64,000 bases of DNA, taken from contig CAVOYQ010000012.1 in the NCBI GenBank assembly GCA_963700705.1, positions 1 through 64,000 of the forward strand, read 5' to 3'. Position numbers and translations under genes: made by a program. This document shows, one piece after another, positions 45,182-54,144 of the stretch (within the stretch, counting starts at the first letter, position 1; the number at the start of each line of letters is the position of its first letter). The DNA comes from JAHEFT01 sp963700705. GTDB taxonomy: Bacteria > Pseudomonadota > Gammaproteobacteria > Xanthomonadales > SZUA-36. A model generated the notes under the pieces. That model did no database searches. It was not told the origin of the DNA and saw nothing but the letters and a program-made list of their open reading frames with translations.

Positions 45182-45240
45182 TTACCACCGGGACACCAGG
45201 CTGACATTGGTGCCGCCAAAGCCGAAAGTCTGCACTCCGC
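45182..45240 (-). pseudogene. C-terminal remnant of a beta-ketoacyl synthase gene
   Basis: On the minus strand this short piece encodes TFGFGGTNVSLVSRW and a stop, matching the extreme C-terminus NFGFGGTNASLVFQR of the fabB gene at 47947-49155. The DNA of both sites is alike over about 50-60 bases. No upstream continuation is found, so it is a gene relic or a recombination scar. Confidence 0.7.
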
Positions 45241-45336
45241 GATCCAGATGGTTACATCGTCATGGTCTCGGCCGATCCGCTAACTGTATAATAGAACATC
45301 GGATTTATGCTTCAAACGAATGAGGAAATTGATGTT

Positions 45337-45738
45337 ATGGCCACTCTTGAAAATGTCCACCTTGCCATTACCCCTTTGACCACGAAACCCGGTTACAGCC
45401 AGATCGCATATTCCTATGAACTGCATCCCAGCGAACTGGACTGTGCCGAGAAGCGCGAATACACCGTGAAGACAGACCTGTGGGGGGAAGACCTGATCGA
45501 TGATGATGTGCTCGCGTGGGGAAAGGACGAGCACAAGGTCAGATTTGATGATTCCCGGCCGTGCGAAACCATCAAGGTGGAAAGAGTTTTTGAAATTGAA
45601 ACAAAAGTCCTGGACGAGGATTTATTTGGAGATGACGAGGTGTACATAATCGTCGAAGCAAGCTCCGGCTTGGGTTCCGATGCCGCTGGTGAAGACCCGA
45701 TCATGGGCAGGAGCAATACCGTTATTGGAGATTTCTGA
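45337..45738 (+). CDS. Hypothetical acidic protein
   Basis: 133 residues from ATG 45337, or 143 from ATG 45307; GAGGAA about 10 bases before 45337 slightly favours the shorter form. Acidic, beta-rich, no membrane segment and no signal peptide. Stretches such as KTDLWGEDLIDDDVLAW and LDEDLFGDDEVYIIVEASSG suggest a small beta-sandwich. I recognise no family. Confidence 0.5.
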   Translation: MATLENVHLAITPLTTKPGYSQIAYSYELHPSELDCAEKREYTVKTDLWGEDLIDDDVLAWGKDEHKVRFDDSRPCETIKVERVFEIETKVLDEDLFGDDEVYIIVEASSGLGSDAAGEDPIMGRSNTVIGDF

Positions 45739-45754
45739 GCGAGGAATCAGAACC

Positions 45755-45824
45755 TGATCAGTGGAGCGCAATCGAAACCTGGAGGCACGTTGAGGAGCTC
45801 CAGGTTTATTGCGTTCGCAGTGAT
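45755..45824. terminator. Long imperfect hairpin between convergent genes
   Basis: AACCTGGAG (45776-45784) pairs perfectly with CTCCAGGTT (45798-45806); CGCAAT (45767-45772) pairs with ATTGCG (45808-45813), and GATCA/TGATC extend the stem. It covers the stop codon of the GH18 gene and could end both transcripts, but lacks a long T run. Confidence 0.5.
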
Positions 45825-47110
45825 CCAAAATCCAGGGGCTCGATCGCGAAATGTGCATCGGAAGCTCCAACACCCAATCCACCTTCGCACCCATTCGGCG
45901 GTGTTGTACAGACATTGCGCGTGGAAGGACACTCCGCAGCCCAGAACATGTAACCGAGAAAACCTTGAGACACACCGGCGCCATTCGGCTGAACGGTCTG
46001 CACGTAATTGGCCTTGGCAAGCTGGGACGAGTCAGAAAAACTGACGCAATTGGGGTTGGGATTGCGGCCGTTGGTCAGCCACAGGCTGACCGCGATCTTT
46101 GCCGGTGCCTTGGGCAAGATCGGCGGATCGTAGTTTGATTTGCCATCCACATGTTCCTGCCACTGGTCGGTTGATGGTTCACCGCGCGGTACCATCGCAT
46201 TGATGTAATTGATTTTGTTATTCGGCAACCAGTCCTCAGCGGCGCGACGACTCAGTTCCTGCAGGTAGCGGGAACCGACCGCCAGGTCGAGAGTCAGCAC
46301 CGCTTCAGCGGTTTCACCGTAGGTCTCTTGGTATTTTTCAGCATAGGCCACGTTGTAAGTTTCGATGAAGATCTCCATACCCGTTAACTCAACGTCACTC
46401 GGCGTACCATTTTCCCAGTCGATTTCCAGGCCATCCGCACCGAGAAGCAGAACCGCCTCGGCGGCATTCGTGGCCAGTGCAGCGGGATCCTTGAGCAGCG
46501 CCTGGTTCCAGGAATTGGTGTATGTGACGCCGCCCATCGAAAGCAGTACGCGGATGTCGTGATCGGTGAAGTAGCTGACGACTTCCGGCGTCATTCCGCG
46601 AGGAATTCCGTTCGAAAATGAATTGTTTGTGGCACTCTCCAGCAGTTCCATCGGCTTGAGAAAACTGAGCACTACCAGGTTGACCGCGGGCCGGAATGAT
46701 CCACCGCCGCCAGCATCAATGATCCAATGATTGGCGGCGTCGAATTCGATCATGTCCCGTTCCTGGCTCCAGTCGCAGAAACTGTTGCCACAATGCCAGA
46801 CGCCATAGATGGAAATAGGCCGCGCGTCTCCGCTACCGCCACCACCACCTCCGCCACCACCTCCGCCATCAGGTGGTTCACAAGCGCCCAGCGCTGCCCA
46901 CGGATAGTCGTAGTCCGGGTCAGGCTTATCACGTTTGGACGAATCCGCCTGGTTTTCATAGGCAACCTGTTGGTATTGCACCTGCTCGCCGTACAGGTAG
47001 AAGTGCTGACGCTTCCACTCGGGCAGGCCGCTGCAATCGATGGCAAGCGCGTTTCCGGCGTATAACGTCGATAAGAGAATGAAAACGAGGGCAATCCGGG
47101 TTTTACTCAT
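45806..47110 (-). CDS. Secreted GH18 chitinase-like protein with N-terminal CBM and Gly linker
   Basis: 434 residues from ATG 47110. Signal peptide (1-23), a short CBM5/12-like chitin-binding module (about 26-77, LPEWKRQHFYLYGEQVQYQQ and AYENQADS), an all-Gly linker (82-92), then the GH18 barrel: VVLSFLKP, VLLSMGGVTYT and the catalytic ADGLEIDWENG with acid Glu233. The usual DxxDxDxE reads D226-G-L-E229-I-D231-W-E233, so the second Asp is Glu. It should bind chitin and may cleave it. The frame upstream to 47191 is open but the signal peptide sets the start. Confidence 0.85.
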   Translation of the reverse strand: MSKTRIALVFILLSTLYAGNALAIDCSGLPEWKRQHFYLYGEQVQYQQVAYENQADSSKRDKPDPDYDYPWAALGACEPPDGGGGGGGGGGGSGDARPISIYGVWHCGNSFCDWSQERDMIEFDAANHWIIDAGGGGSFRPAVNLVVLSFLKPMELLESATNNSFSNGIPRGMTPEVVSYFTDHDIRVLLSMGGVTYTNSWNQALLKDPAALATNAAEAVLLLGADGLEIDWENGTPSDVELTGMEIFIETYNVAYAEKYQETYGETAEAVLTLDLAVGSRYLQELSRRAAEDWLPNNKINYINAMVPRGEPSTDQWQEHVDGKSNYDPPILPKAPAKIAVSLWLTNGRNPNPNCVSFSDSSQLAKANYVQTVQPNGAGVSQGFLGYMFWAAECPSTRNVCTTPPNGCEGGLGVGASDAHFAIEPLDFGSLRTQ

Positions 47111-47410
47111 TGCCGTTCCTCGCGTGTTCACGCAGGCGGTGTCGTCAAGGTGTTTGTGTATCAAGCATAGATCAGTTGGCGGATTTAGCAAGTCTATACC
47201 GGGGTCGGGTCAACATATGTATCTGATTCAAAAGAACAATCTTCTGTCCACGATCGTCAGTAAAGGCTTGGAAGTGATATTTGAGGGCCAAAACCGCCTT
47301 GCAACCTTTCGGTCTCATGGACAAAAACAGCTTGATGCAATCGGTACAATCCTCTGCTAACCTGCAACCTCTCGCCATCCGATTCCATTAACCCATCCGG
47401 GAGAATATCG
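47111..47410. other. Intergenic, divergent promoters
   Basis: No gene; divergent GH18 and CigR-like genes face away. ACCGGGGTCGGGTCAACATA near 47201 looks like another weak copy of the GGGGTCAG motif. Promoters for both genes probably lie here. Confidence 0.4.
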
Positions 47411-47857
47411 ATGTCGAAACCCAATCGGTTCAGTTCTGCTTTGATCCTGCTGTGCACGTCGTTTGTGCTCGCCTCACCGCTTTGGGCGGATCCGCCATCG
47501 GATAAAGGTAATCAGGGCAAAAATAAAGGTGCCGCAAATTCCGGAAAAGGCGATGTCGAGTACAACGTCGACGCGTCCCTGATGATTTCTGCGGGCATCA
47601 GTATCGGCGATGCGCGCCGGTTGGCCACAGCTGAAGGACTGACCGGCGTGAAACCCCTGCCGCCGGGCATCCGTAAAAACCTGGCCCGCGGCAAGCCGAT
47701 GCCGCCGGGCATCGCCAAGACGCGCTTGCCAAGCGCTTATATTGATCAATTGCCCAGGCACAATGGCTACGAATGGCAACAGGCTGGCGGTGACCTCGTG
47801 CTGGTCGTTTCCGGAAGCCTGGTGATCGCCGATTTACTCGAAGGCGTATTTGATTGA
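47411..47857 (+). CDS. CigR/RcnB-like exported protein
   Basis: 148 residues with a signal peptide (about 1-26), a Lys/Gly-rich low-complexity stretch (DKGNQGKNKGAANSGKG), then VKPLPPGIRKNLARGKPMPP, GIAKTRLP and HNGYEWQQAGGDLVLVVSGS. The LPPGIxKxLxxGKxLPPGI pattern is that of CigR-family anti-virulence and RcnB-like periplasmic proteins. Probably periplasmic; role in this organism unknown. Confidence 0.75.
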   Translation: MSKPNRFSSALILLCTSFVLASPLWADPPSDKGNQGKNKGAANSGKGDVEYNVDASLMISAGISIGDARRLATAEGLTGVKPLPPGIRKNLARGKPMPPGIAKTRLPSAYIDQLPRHNGYEWQQAGGDLVLVVSGSLVIADLLEGVFD

Positions 47858-47946
47858 GCCCCAGGACAGGCGGTTCGCAAACCCGCTAAGTGCTGCAAAC
47901 TTCCTTGTCCGGGTGGTTCCGGGGTCAGACCGGATGTTGCGGTGAT

Positions 47947-49155
47947 TTACCGCTGAAACACCAGGCTGGCATTGGTGCCGCCGAAGCCGAAATTGTTGGT
48001 CATCACGGTTTTGAGACCGGGCGCTTCCCGGGTTTCCAGCAAGACCGGCAGGCCCTTTGCCTTCGGATCCAGTTCGAAGATGTTGGCGGAGCCGGCCATG
48101 AAGCCCTGCTCCAGCATCAGCAGGCAGTGGATGGCTTCCTGCACGCCGGCAGCGCCCAGAGAGTGGCCGCACAGTGACTTGCTGGAACTGAACGGCGGAA
48201 CCGTTCCTTCAAACACGATGCTCATGGCATCCAGTTCGGCAAAATCGCCGGCCGGCGTGCTGGTGCCGTGCGTATTGATGTAGTCGATCGGCGCTTCCAC
48301 CGTGGAGAGCGCCTGCTGCATGCAGCGCACCGCACCTTCGCCCGAGGGCGCGACCATGTTGTCGCCGTCAGACGTTGCGCCGTAGCCGATGATTTCCGCG
48401 TAAATTTTCGCTCCGCGGGCTGTTGCGTGCTCCAGTTCTTCCAGCACCAGCATGCCGCCACCGGCGGCGATGACGAAGCCGTCACGCTTCGCGTCATACG
48501 CGCGGGAAGCGGTTGCCGGGGTGTCGTTGTACCCGGCTGACAAGGCGCCCATGGCGTCGAACATCGCCGCCAGGGTCCAGTCTTCCTCTTCGCCGCCGCC
48601 GGCAAAGACCACATCCTGTTTGCCCCACTGGATTTGCTCCATCGCCACGCCGATACAATGGGTGCTGGTGGCGCAGGCTGAAGTGACCGAATAATTCAGG
48701 CCCTTGATACCGAAGTGGGTAGACAGGCAGGCCGACACGGTGCTGCTCATGGTGCGTGGCACCATGCAGGGCCCGATCTTGCGCACACCCCTTTCGCGCA
48801 GGGTATCTGCAGTCCACACCAGGTTGTAACTGGAAGCGCCGCCCGACCCGGCGATCAGCCCGGTGCGGGGATTGGATACTTCTTCTGCGGCCAGTCCAGC
48901 GTCTTTGATGGCGTCCTGCATCGCCAGGTAGGCGTAGGAGGCCGCGTCACCCATGAATCTTTTGTGCTTGCGGTCAATCAGCGCTTCCAGGTCGATATCC
49001 ACCGATCCGCAGACCTGGCTGCGCAGCCCCATTTCGCGGAATTTATCGTTGAAACTGATGCCGGATTTTCCGACCCGCAGGGATTCAGTGACCGACTCTT
49101 TACTGTTTCCCAAGCAGGAAACCACCCCCATACCTGTTACAACAACCCGTCGCAT
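47947..49155 (-). CDS. fabB: 3-oxoacyl-ACP synthase I (FabB)
   Basis: 402 residues. KAS catalytic set: Cys161 in TSACATSTHC, His296 in NTHGTSTPAGD, Lys326 and His331 in SKSLCGHSLG, and a C-terminal NNFGFGGTNASL. It elongates cis-3-decenoyl-ACP in the anaerobic unsaturated fatty acid route, which the adjacent fabA supports. ATG 49155 is 9 bases after the fabA stop with AGGAAG before it, so fabA and fabB form one operon. A short relic of a similar gene end lies at 45182-45240. Confidence 0.95.
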   Translation of the reverse strand: MRRVVVTGMGVVSCLGNSKESVTESLRVGKSGISFNDKFREMGLRSQVCGSVDIDLEALIDRKHKRFMGDAASYAYLAMQDAIKDAGLAAEEVSNPRTGLIAGSGGASSYNLVWTADTLRERGVRKIGPCMVPRTMSSTVSACLSTHFGIKGLNYSVTSACATSTHCIGVAMEQIQWGKQDVVFAGGGEEEDWTLAAMFDAMGALSAGYNDTPATASRAYDAKRDGFVIAAGGGMLVLEELEHATARGAKIYAEIIGYGATSDGDNMVAPSGEGAVRCMQQALSTVEAPIDYINTHGTSTPAGDFAELDAMSIVFEGTVPPFSSSKSLCGHSLGAAGVQEAIHCLLMLEQGFMAGSANIFELDPKAKGLPVLLETREAPGLKTVMTNNFGFGGTNASLVFQR

Positions 49156-49164
49156 TCCGTCTTC

Positions 49165-49692
49165 CTAAAAACTGTCGGTGGATAGGAACAGCCCGACCTT
49201 GAGGTCCTCGGCTGTATAAATGACGCGCCCGTCCACGGCTACCGAGCCATCGGCGATGACCATGCTGAGTTTACGGGCAATCACCCTTTTCATGTCCAGC
49301 GTGTAGGTCACCTTTTTTGCCGTGGGCAGAATCTGGCCGGTGAACTTCACGGTTCCGGCGCCCAACGCCCTGCCTTTGCCTTTGCAGCCCGACCAGGACA
49401 GGAAAAAGCCGCACAACTGCCACAGGGCGTCGAGGCCCAGGCAACCGGGCATGACCGGGTCATCGACGAAGTGGCAGCCAAAAAACCAGAGGTCCGGCCG
49501 GATATCGAGTTCGGCCGTGATAGAACCTTTACCCATCGATCCGCCATCGTTGTTGATGTTCACGATGCGGTCAATCATCAGCATGTTTCCGGTTGGCAGT
49601 TTCCCGGTGTCGTGTCCAAACAGGCCGCCTGTCCCGCAAAGCTCGAGGTCTTCGCGGGAGTAGGCGCTCTTGATGTTCTGAGGGTCAGTCAT
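49165..49692 (-). CDS. fabA: 3-hydroxydecanoyl-ACP dehydratase/isomerase (FabA)
   Basis: 175 residues. Catalytic His74 in FFGCHFVDDPVMPG and Asp88 in CLGLDALWQLCGFFLSW are the FabA hallmark. The enzyme dehydrates 3-hydroxydecanoyl-ACP and isomerises the product to the cis-3 form, starting unsaturated fatty acid synthesis. First gene of the fabAB operon. No FadR or FabR site was clearly seen; a small dyad, ATTCGC/GCGAAT (49716-49733), lies just upstream. Confidence 0.95.
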   Translation of the reverse strand: MTDPQNIKSAYSREDLELCGTGGLFGHDTGKLPTGNMLMIDRIVNINNDGGSMGKGSITAELDIRPDLWFFGCHFVDDPVMPGCLGLDALWQLCGFFLSWSGCKGKGRALGAGTVKFTGQILPTAKKVTYTLDMKRVIARKLSMVIADGSVAVDGRVIYTAEDLKVGLFLSTDSF

Positions 49693-49793
49693 GTGAATTC
49701 ATGACTCCTTATGGTATTCGCCTTGGCGCGAATGACCCATATTACTTGAATGATGCAAAAAATATTAGTTTTTTCGCGACCCCGGGAGCGTTC

Positions 49794-50969
49794 TCAGGTC
49801 AACGCCCGCATGCCTTCCTCGAGTCCTTTGACCGTGAGCGGGTACATCCGCGATTCCATCAATTCCGAAATCATCCGGATGGACGGCGTGTATTCCCAGC
49901 GGCTCACGGGTTCCGGGTTCAACCAGACGGCTTTCGGATAAGTCTCCAGCAGGCGCTTCATCCAGGTCGCCCCTGCTTCCTCGTTCCAATGCTCCACGCT
50001 GCCGCCGGGGTAATGAATTTCGTATGGGCTCATCGTGGCGTCCCCGACCAGGATCAGCTTGTAGTCGGCGGAGTACTTGTGCAGCACGTCCATCAGCGGC
50101 GTGCGATCGGAGTGACGGCGCCTGTTGTCTTTCCAGACACCCTCGTAAACGCAGTTGTGAAAGTAGAAGTATTCCAGGTGTTTGAACTCACCGCGCGCCG
50201 CCGAAAAAAGCTCCTCGCAGACCCGGACATGGTCATCCATCGAACCACCGGCATCCAGGAACAGCAGAACTTTTACCGCGTTGTGCCGTTCCGGAACCAT
50301 CTTGATATCCAACAGGCCGGCGTTGCGGGCGGTCGACTCGATGGTGTCGGGCAAATCCAGTTCGTCTGCCGCGCCTTCGCGGGCGAAGCGGCGCAAACGG
50401 CGCAGCGCGACCTTGAGGTTGCGCGTTCCGAGTTCCAGCGAGTCGTCCAGGTTCCGGAACTCACGCTTGTCCCAGACCTTCACGGCGCGCCGGTGACGCG
50501 AGCCTTCCTGCCCGATGCGGATGCCTTCCGGGTTATAGCCCCAGGCGCCGAACGGAGAGGTGCCGCCGGTGCCGATCCACTTGCTGCCGCCTTCATGGCG
50601 CTTTTTCTGTTCCTCCAGGCGCTTGCGCAGTGTCTCCATCAGAGCATCCCAGCCACCCAGCGACTCGACCAGTGCCTTGTCTTCTTCCGACATGTGCCGC
50701 TCGAAATGGCGGCGCAGCCACTCCTCCGGAATCTCCGCGGCTTCGTCTCCAAACAGCTGTTGGACACCCTTGAAATGGGCCGAAAAGACGCGGTCAAAAC
50801 GGTCAAAAAGGGCTTCATCCTTGACCATGCAAGCCCGGGCCAGGTAGTAAAACTGCTCAACGCTGTAGCCGGCGATGCGTTTTTCCAACACCTCGAGCAG
50901 GGTCAGAAACTCGGTGATGGAAACCTTGATTCCCGCCTCGCGCAACATGAAGAAAAACCGGATCAACAT
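49794..50969 (-). CDS. VWA-domain CoxE-like protein
   Basis: 391 residues. The N-terminal half is helical (IRFFFMLREAGIKVSITEFL and following), then a basic linker with SRHRRAVKVWDKREFRNLDD. The C-terminal von Willebrand A domain shows a MIDAS-like LLFLDAGGSMDDHVRVC and later DATMSPYEI. It pairs with the MoxR ATPase 14 bases upstream on the same strand, the usual MoxR/CoxE chaperone arrangement. Such pairs help mature metal enzymes or complexes; the target here is unknown. Cytoplasmic. Confidence 0.85.
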   Translation of the reverse strand: MLIRFFFMLREAGIKVSITEFLTLLEVLEKRIAGYSVEQFYYLARACMVKDEALFDRFDRVFSAHFKGVQQLFGDEAAEIPEEWLRRHFERHMSEEDKALVESLGGWDALMETLRKRLEEQKKRHEGGSKWIGTGGTSPFGAWGYNPEGIRIGQEGSRHRRAVKVWDKREFRNLDDSLELGTRNLKVALRRLRRFAREGAADELDLPDTIESTARNAGLLDIKMVPERHNAVKVLLFLDAGGSMDDHVRVCEELFSAARGEFKHLEYFYFHNCVYEGVWKDNRRRHSDRTPLMDVLHKYSADYKLILVGDATMSPYEIHYPGGSVEHWNEEAGATWMKRLLETYPKAVWLNPEPVSRWEYTPSIRMISELMESRMYPLTVKGLEEGMRALT

Positions 50970-50983
50970 CGTCGTAAACGCGA

Positions 50984-51838
50984 TTAGCGGCCTTCGCGCT
51001 GGTTCAGAAAAATCAGGCGTTCGAACAGGTGCACGTCCTGCTCGTTTTTCAACAAAGCCCCGTGCAGGGGCGGCAGGGTTTTGCGGCGATCATCACTGGA
51101 CAGCGCTTCGGGCGGAATATCCTCGGCCAGCAACAGTTTCAGCCAATCCAGCAATTCCGAGGTCGAGGGCTTTTTCTTCAGCCCCGGGATTTCGCGCAGA
51201 CCATAGAAGGCGTTCAATGCTTCGTCGAGCAGTTCTTTTTTCAGGTTGGGGTAATGAACGTCAACGATATCGCGCATGGTGTCGGCATCGGGAAAGCGGA
51301 TGTAATGAAAGAAACAACGGCGCAGGAACGCATCCGGCAGTTCCTTCTCGTTGTTGCTGGTGATCACGATGATCGGCCGGTGCTTCGCGACGACCGTCTG
51401 GTGCGTCTCGTACACGTAAAATTCCATCCGGTCGAGTTCGCGCAGCAGGTCATTGGGAAATTCGATATCCGCCTTGTCGATTTCATCGATCAGCAGCACC
51501 GGCTGGGTATCCTGCTCAAAGGCTTCCCACATCGGGCCCTTGACGATGTAATTGGCAATATCGTGAACCCGTTCGTCGCCCAGCTGGGAATCCCGCAGGC
51601 GGGCGACCGCATCGTATTCGTACAGCCCCTGCTGCGCCTTGGTCGTTGACTTGATGTGCCACTGCAGCAGCGGCCGCTCCAGCCCCCGGGCGATTTCCTC
51701 GGCGAGCTGGGTTTTGCCGGTGCCCGGTTCACCCTTGATCAAAATAGGCCGGCCCAGCGTCACGGCGGCATTGACGGCAGTCATCAGGTCTTCGGTCACG
51801 ACATAGCGGTCGGTACCGGTGAAGCGTTGCTCGGTCAT
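50984..51838 (-). CDS. MoxR family AAA ATPase
   Basis: 284 residues. Walker A GEPGTGKT (36-43), Walker B VLLIDEIDKAD (about 114-124), sensor 1 in IVITSNNEKELPDAFLRRC with arginine finger RRCF. This is a MoxR AAA+ ATPase, usually a chaperone for complex assembly or cofactor insertion with a VWA protein, as with the next gene. Promoter region upstream contains a REP pair (51875-51947). Confidence 0.9.
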   Translation of the reverse strand: MTEQRFTGTDRYVVTEDLMTAVNAAVTLGRPILIKGEPGTGKTQLAEEIARGLERPLLQWHIKSTTKAQQGLYEYDAVARLRDSQLGDERVHDIANYIVKGPMWEAFEQDTQPVLLIDEIDKADIEFPNDLLRELDRMEFYVYETHQTVVAKHRPIIVITSNNEKELPDAFLRRCFFHYIRFPDADTMRDIVDVHYPNLKKELLDEALNAFYGLREIPGLKKKPSTSELLDWLKLLLAEDIPPEALSSDDRRKTLPPLHGALLKNEQDVHLFERLIFLNQREGR

Positions 51839-51874
51839 CGGGGGGTTCTCTTGAGGTGATGGGGGTATTTTAAC

Positions 51875-51947
51875 GTAGGAGCGAATTTATTCGCGAATTC
51901 ACTTCGAATCCGATTTTTTACCCGGTCGCGAATGAATTCGCTCCTAC
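51875..51947. repeat. REP pair (REPIN-like), GTAGGAGCGAATT type
   Basis: GTAGGAGCGAATTTATTCGC (51875-51894) and, facing it, GCGAATGAATTCGCTCCTAC (51928-51947). Two inverted copies make a REPIN-like unit. The GTAGGAGC core is that of REP elements of Pseudomonas and Xanthomonas relatives, moved by RAYT transposases; no RAYT gene is in the window. Three more copies lie at 59193-59299. Confidence 0.85.
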
Positions 51948-52046
51948 GTAATTTGAGTGGCAAATCGACAGCAGCTCGACTATGTTATTCAAGTACGCCA
52001 AAAAATCACAAAACCAAAAATCCAAAAGCACACAGGGAGAGCATTC

Positions 52047-53551
52047 ATGAAACGACGTCTATTCCTCCAGTCTTCTGTCGCAGCCGCCGTCGCGGCAACG
52101 ATTCCCGGCTCGCAGGCCATGGCCCAGGCGCTGGCCGCCATGGAGGAAGCAGCCGGCAACATCAACGCCGTGACCGGCAGCGGCGCCGAGGTGACGCTGG
52201 AACAGGCGGCGGTCGAAGAACTCCGAGCCAGCCTGCGCGGCCGGCTTCTGCTGCCGGGCGCCGAGGGCTACGATAGCGCGCGCGCTGTTCTCAACCCGAC
52301 CATCAACAAGTTCCCGGCGCTGATCGTTCAGCCCGCCGGCGCTGCCGACATCATGAGCCGCGGTCACTTTTGCGCGTGAACGTGAACTCCTGGTTGCCGT
52401 GAAATGCGGAGGGCACAGTTTTGCCGGCAAGTCGACCTGCCAGGGCGGAATGCAAATCGACCTGTCTTCCTTCCGCAACGCACGGGTCGACGTTGACTCG
52501 CGCACGGCCTATATCGCCGGCGGCAGCCTGCTGGCCGGACTGGACCAGGAAGCGATGGCGCAAGGCCTGGTGACCACGGCCGGCACCGTCTCGCATACCG
52601 GTGTCGGCGGTCTGACGCTGGGCGGCGGCTTCGGACGGCTGGCGCGGCGTTTTGGCCTGGCGCTGGATAATGTGACCGGCGTGGATATTGTTACGGCAGA
52701 TGGCAAACTGCTGCACGCTGACGCCAACGAGCATCCGGATTTGTTTTGGGGCGTGCGCGGAGGCGGCGGCAATTTCGGCGTGGTCACGAATTTCGAGTTC
52801 CAGCTGCACCCGATGCAACGCACCGTGATCGGTGGAGACATCGTTTACCCGATGGAAAAGTTCGGTGATGTGCTCCGCTTCTATGCCGATTACGTCACCG
52901 AGGCGCCCGACGACCTGTACATGGATTTTGCGGTGGCTTCCAAGGCCGGCACGACCGACGGCGTTGTGGTGATCAGCACCTGCTACTCCGGACCGGAAAA
53001 CGGCGCCGAAGCAATTTATTCGCGGATCAGGAAAATTGGCGCGCCGCAAGTTGACGGCACCAAGAGCATTGATTATGTCGCCCTGCAAAAAAGCTGGGAC
53101 GACACTGACCCCAGGACCACGGGAAGCTATCTAAAATCCGGTTTTATCGACGCGTTTCCCGACAAGCTGGTCGACCTCATCCTGGAGAAATACAAGACCC
53201 AAAACGAGCGCGGCACGACCATGTTCTTCCAGCATTCCGGCGGAGCCATCGGCCGGGTCCCGGTCGACGCAACCGCGTTCGCCCATCGCAAATCCATTGC
53301 CAACATGTTCGCGGTGGTGGAATGGCCGGTCGACGAACCGGCGGAATCGCATGTCAAGTACGTGAAAGAATACTGGAAGGATTTCGAACCGTTCACGGAC
53401 GGCTGGTATTCCAACGAAGTGGCAGATCACTCGGACGCAACCGTCAACGGCAATTACCAGGGCAACTACGCGTCGCCTGCTACAGGTCAAGAACACCTAC
53501 GACCCGACCAACCTGTTCCGGCTCAACGCTAACGTGAAGCCTAGCGTTTAA
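52047..53551 (+). CDS. Tat-exported FAD-linked oxidase (BBE family), two frameshifts
   Basis: Starting at ATG 52047 (AGGGAGA 6 bases upstream), a twin-arginine signal KRRLFLQSSVAAAVAATI is followed by an FAD-binding PCMH domain. The frame breaks near 52355 (one extra C in AGCCGCGG) and resumes as ARERELLVAVKCGGHSFAGK, GGLTLGGGFGRLARRFGLAL and DNVTGVDIVTADG. The C-terminal BBE motif is only read in another frame after about 53470 (VKNTYDPTNLFRLNANV). With both indels corrected the protein has about 501 residues. Related enzymes oxidise alcohols or sugars with bicovalent FAD. Substrate unknown. The conserved reading on both sides favours sequencing error. Confidence 0.8.
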
Positions 53552-53555
53552 AAAG

Positions 53556-53600
53556 AGGGGCCGGATACATTTTTCGGAAACTGTATCCGGCCCCTTTTTT
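53556..53600. terminator. Perfect hairpin terminator from a GGGGCCGGATAC element
   Basis: AGGGGCCGGATACA (53556-53569) and TGTATCCGGCCCCT (53582-53595) form a 14-bp perfect stem with a 12-base loop, followed by a T run (53595-53600); an A run precedes it, so it can work in both directions for the convergent genes. The arm is shared with the element at 29807-29829. Confidence 0.85.
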
Positions 53601-53604
53601 GCGG

Positions 53605-54060
53605 TTATTCCGGCGACAATTTGGCCGCGACCAGTCCCAGCACGGCGCCGCCGACCAGGTAAATCACCAGGCCTTCAACGTTCCACCACACCCAGATCAT
53701 TTCCGGCAGGTTGAACACGCCCGACCAGCCTGCTGAAAAGCACGCCGAAAACAGGAACAGGATGAAACCGTACTTGAGGCCTTTGACCATGCCGGAACCA
53801 CCAAGGGCTGCGCGGATATTGTCGTAAATGGCGACCATGATGAACGTGGTGATCAGGCCGGCAGCGATCCACCGGGGCATCAGGGCCGCCATGTCTGGCG
53901 GATCCTGGTTCAGTTCCGGGCGCCAGAACGAGGCATTGGCGATGTATAATTCCTTCAGAACACCTTCGTGAATCAGGCCGCCGGTCGCCATGGATACGAT
54001 GAATTCGGCGACGTACATCGCCAGGCCGCCGAGCAGGATTACCTTGATATTGAATTTCAT
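53605..54060 (-). CDS. Four-segment membrane protein, unknown function
   Basis: 151 residues from ATG 54060 (GGGAGAG 6 bases upstream). About four membrane segments: VILLGGLAMYVAEFIVSMAT, WIAAGLITTFIMVAIYDNIR, GFILFLFSACFSAGWSGVF and LVIYLVGGAVLGLVAAKL. It has GGLIHEGVL after segment one and WWNVEG before segment four. No family assigned. Inner membrane. Confidence 0.7.
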   Translation of the reverse strand: MKFNIKVILLGGLAMYVAEFIVSMATGGLIHEGVLKELYIANASFWRPELNQDPPDMAALMPRWIAAGLITTFIMVAIYDNIRAALGGSGMVKGLKYGFILFLFSACFSAGWSGVFNLPEMIWVWWNVEGLVIYLVGGAVLGLVAAKLSPE

Positions 54061-54144
54061 GATGGACTCTCCCGGATGATTTTTTACTTCAGGTCGTACA
54101 TGCTTATTAATAGCAAATCCGTGGGAAAACACACTGAACCATGA

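Noticed and set aside
49701..50987. A 428-codon plus-strand frame opposite the CoxE-like gene
   Set aside because: The opposite strand has a complete VWA/CoxE protein; the plus frame has no recognisable motif.
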